Origin: Podaxis mareebaensis
Lineage: Eukaryota > Basidiomycota > Agaricomycetes > Agaricales > Agaricaceae
Assembly: GCA_018524725.1 (NCBI GenBank)
Contig: JAEUWP010000632.1
Location: 62,001-126,000, forward strand
DNA length: 64,000 nucleotides
Direction: 5' to 3'
The stretch's first letter is position 1. Every line of letters starts with the position of its first letter. The position numbers were made by a program, and so were the translations under genes. The notes beneath the pieces were generated by a model, which was not told where the DNA came from, made no database searches, and saw nothing but the letters and a program-made list of their open reading frames with translations. Below are positions 63,847-64,000 of this stretch, piece by piece.

Positions 63847-64000
63847 TCAGAACGGCTGAGCCACTCGAATGGTCGACTTCGGCCCTGTCTGTACTGCAAT
63901 CGTTGGCCGACCCTTCGCGTCCAGGTTCAAGGGGAACTTCGAGCTGGCTTTCGAACTCGCAGGCTGCTGTTTCTTCAAGACACTGTTCATTTTCCTATTG
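63847..64000 (-). CDS. C-terminal end of an unidentified gene (partial)
   Basis: The minus strand is open from the right edge to a TGA at 63847-63849, about 50 residues. The sequence is Lys/Ser-rich and then regular ([20 protein letters not shown], ending STIRVAQPF), with codon use and composition like coding DNA. It is convergent with RPL11. I do not recognise the family; most of the gene lies outside the window. Confidence 0.5.
   Translation of the reverse strand, partial: NRKMNSVLKKQQPASSKASSKFPLNLDAKGRPTIAVQTGPKSTIRVAQPF

Noticed and set aside
63539..63859. Extension of RPL11 by about 100 residues in the same frame
   Set aside because: The sequence after GIIL loses all ribosomal protein character and starts with a GTATGT donor. 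A branch-like CTAAT and an acceptor lead to a Lys codon and stop that give the normal length.

Overview
This window looks like nuclear DNA of an Agaricomycete (mushroom-forming basidiomycete). The genes are closely packed on both strands and cut by many introns of about 45-75 nt with GT..AG ends. The proteins are fungal housekeeping types mixed with families typical of Agaricomycetes: NACHT/STAND NTPases, F-box-like and BTB proteins, and a rhodopsin-like integral membrane family. Exon structures were worked out by hand from splice signals and frame continuity, so exact boundaries are provisional. No tRNA, rRNA or CRISPR array was found.

Left third (1-17.8 kb). The 5' end is cut by the window edge inside a giant gene (about 2,000 visible residues, about 40 introns). 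It encodes a GBP/VLIG-like G domain, a Cys/His-rich zinc-binding-like region and a C-terminal von Willebrand A domain. It is followed by a convergent ZIP zinc transporter, a ZNHIT2 homologue, a divergent F-box-like protein carrying a nucleotidyltransferase-like motif, and a NACHT gene with degraded Walker motifs. A short relic of a second NACHT gene lies upstream of it.

Middle (17.8-38 kb). A GH47 alpha-mannosidase, glycerol kinase, an AP180/CALM endocytic adaptor and a NASP-type histone chaperone all lie on the + strand. Next come two paralogous integral membrane protein genes, which are copies within one segmental duplication. The second copy still carries a broken tail of the NASP gene. 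Between the copies is a gene-poor 3 kb stretch containing a 585-bp hAT-type MITE with perfect 8-bp target-site duplications. Gamma-glutamyl phosphate reductase (proline synthesis) follows.

Right part (38-64 kb). ATP synthase alpha and mitochondrial ribosomal protein L21 share a 187-bp divergent promoter. After them come PRP40 (splicing), a short F-box-type protein, a 550-residue intronless orphan, MMS19 (cytosolic Fe-S targeting and DNA repair), a NDUFAF7/MidA methyltransferase (complex I assembly), a METTL13/EEF1AKMT4-like methyltransferase spread over small exons, a probably GPI-anchored serine carboxypeptidase, a BTB protein, a RING protein, ribosomal protein L11, and the tail of one more gene at the right edge.

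Most neighbours are unrelated housekeeping genes, and I see no biosynthetic cluster. The least explained items are the GTPase-vWA giant, the decaying NACHT locus and the NASP/membrane-gene duplication.
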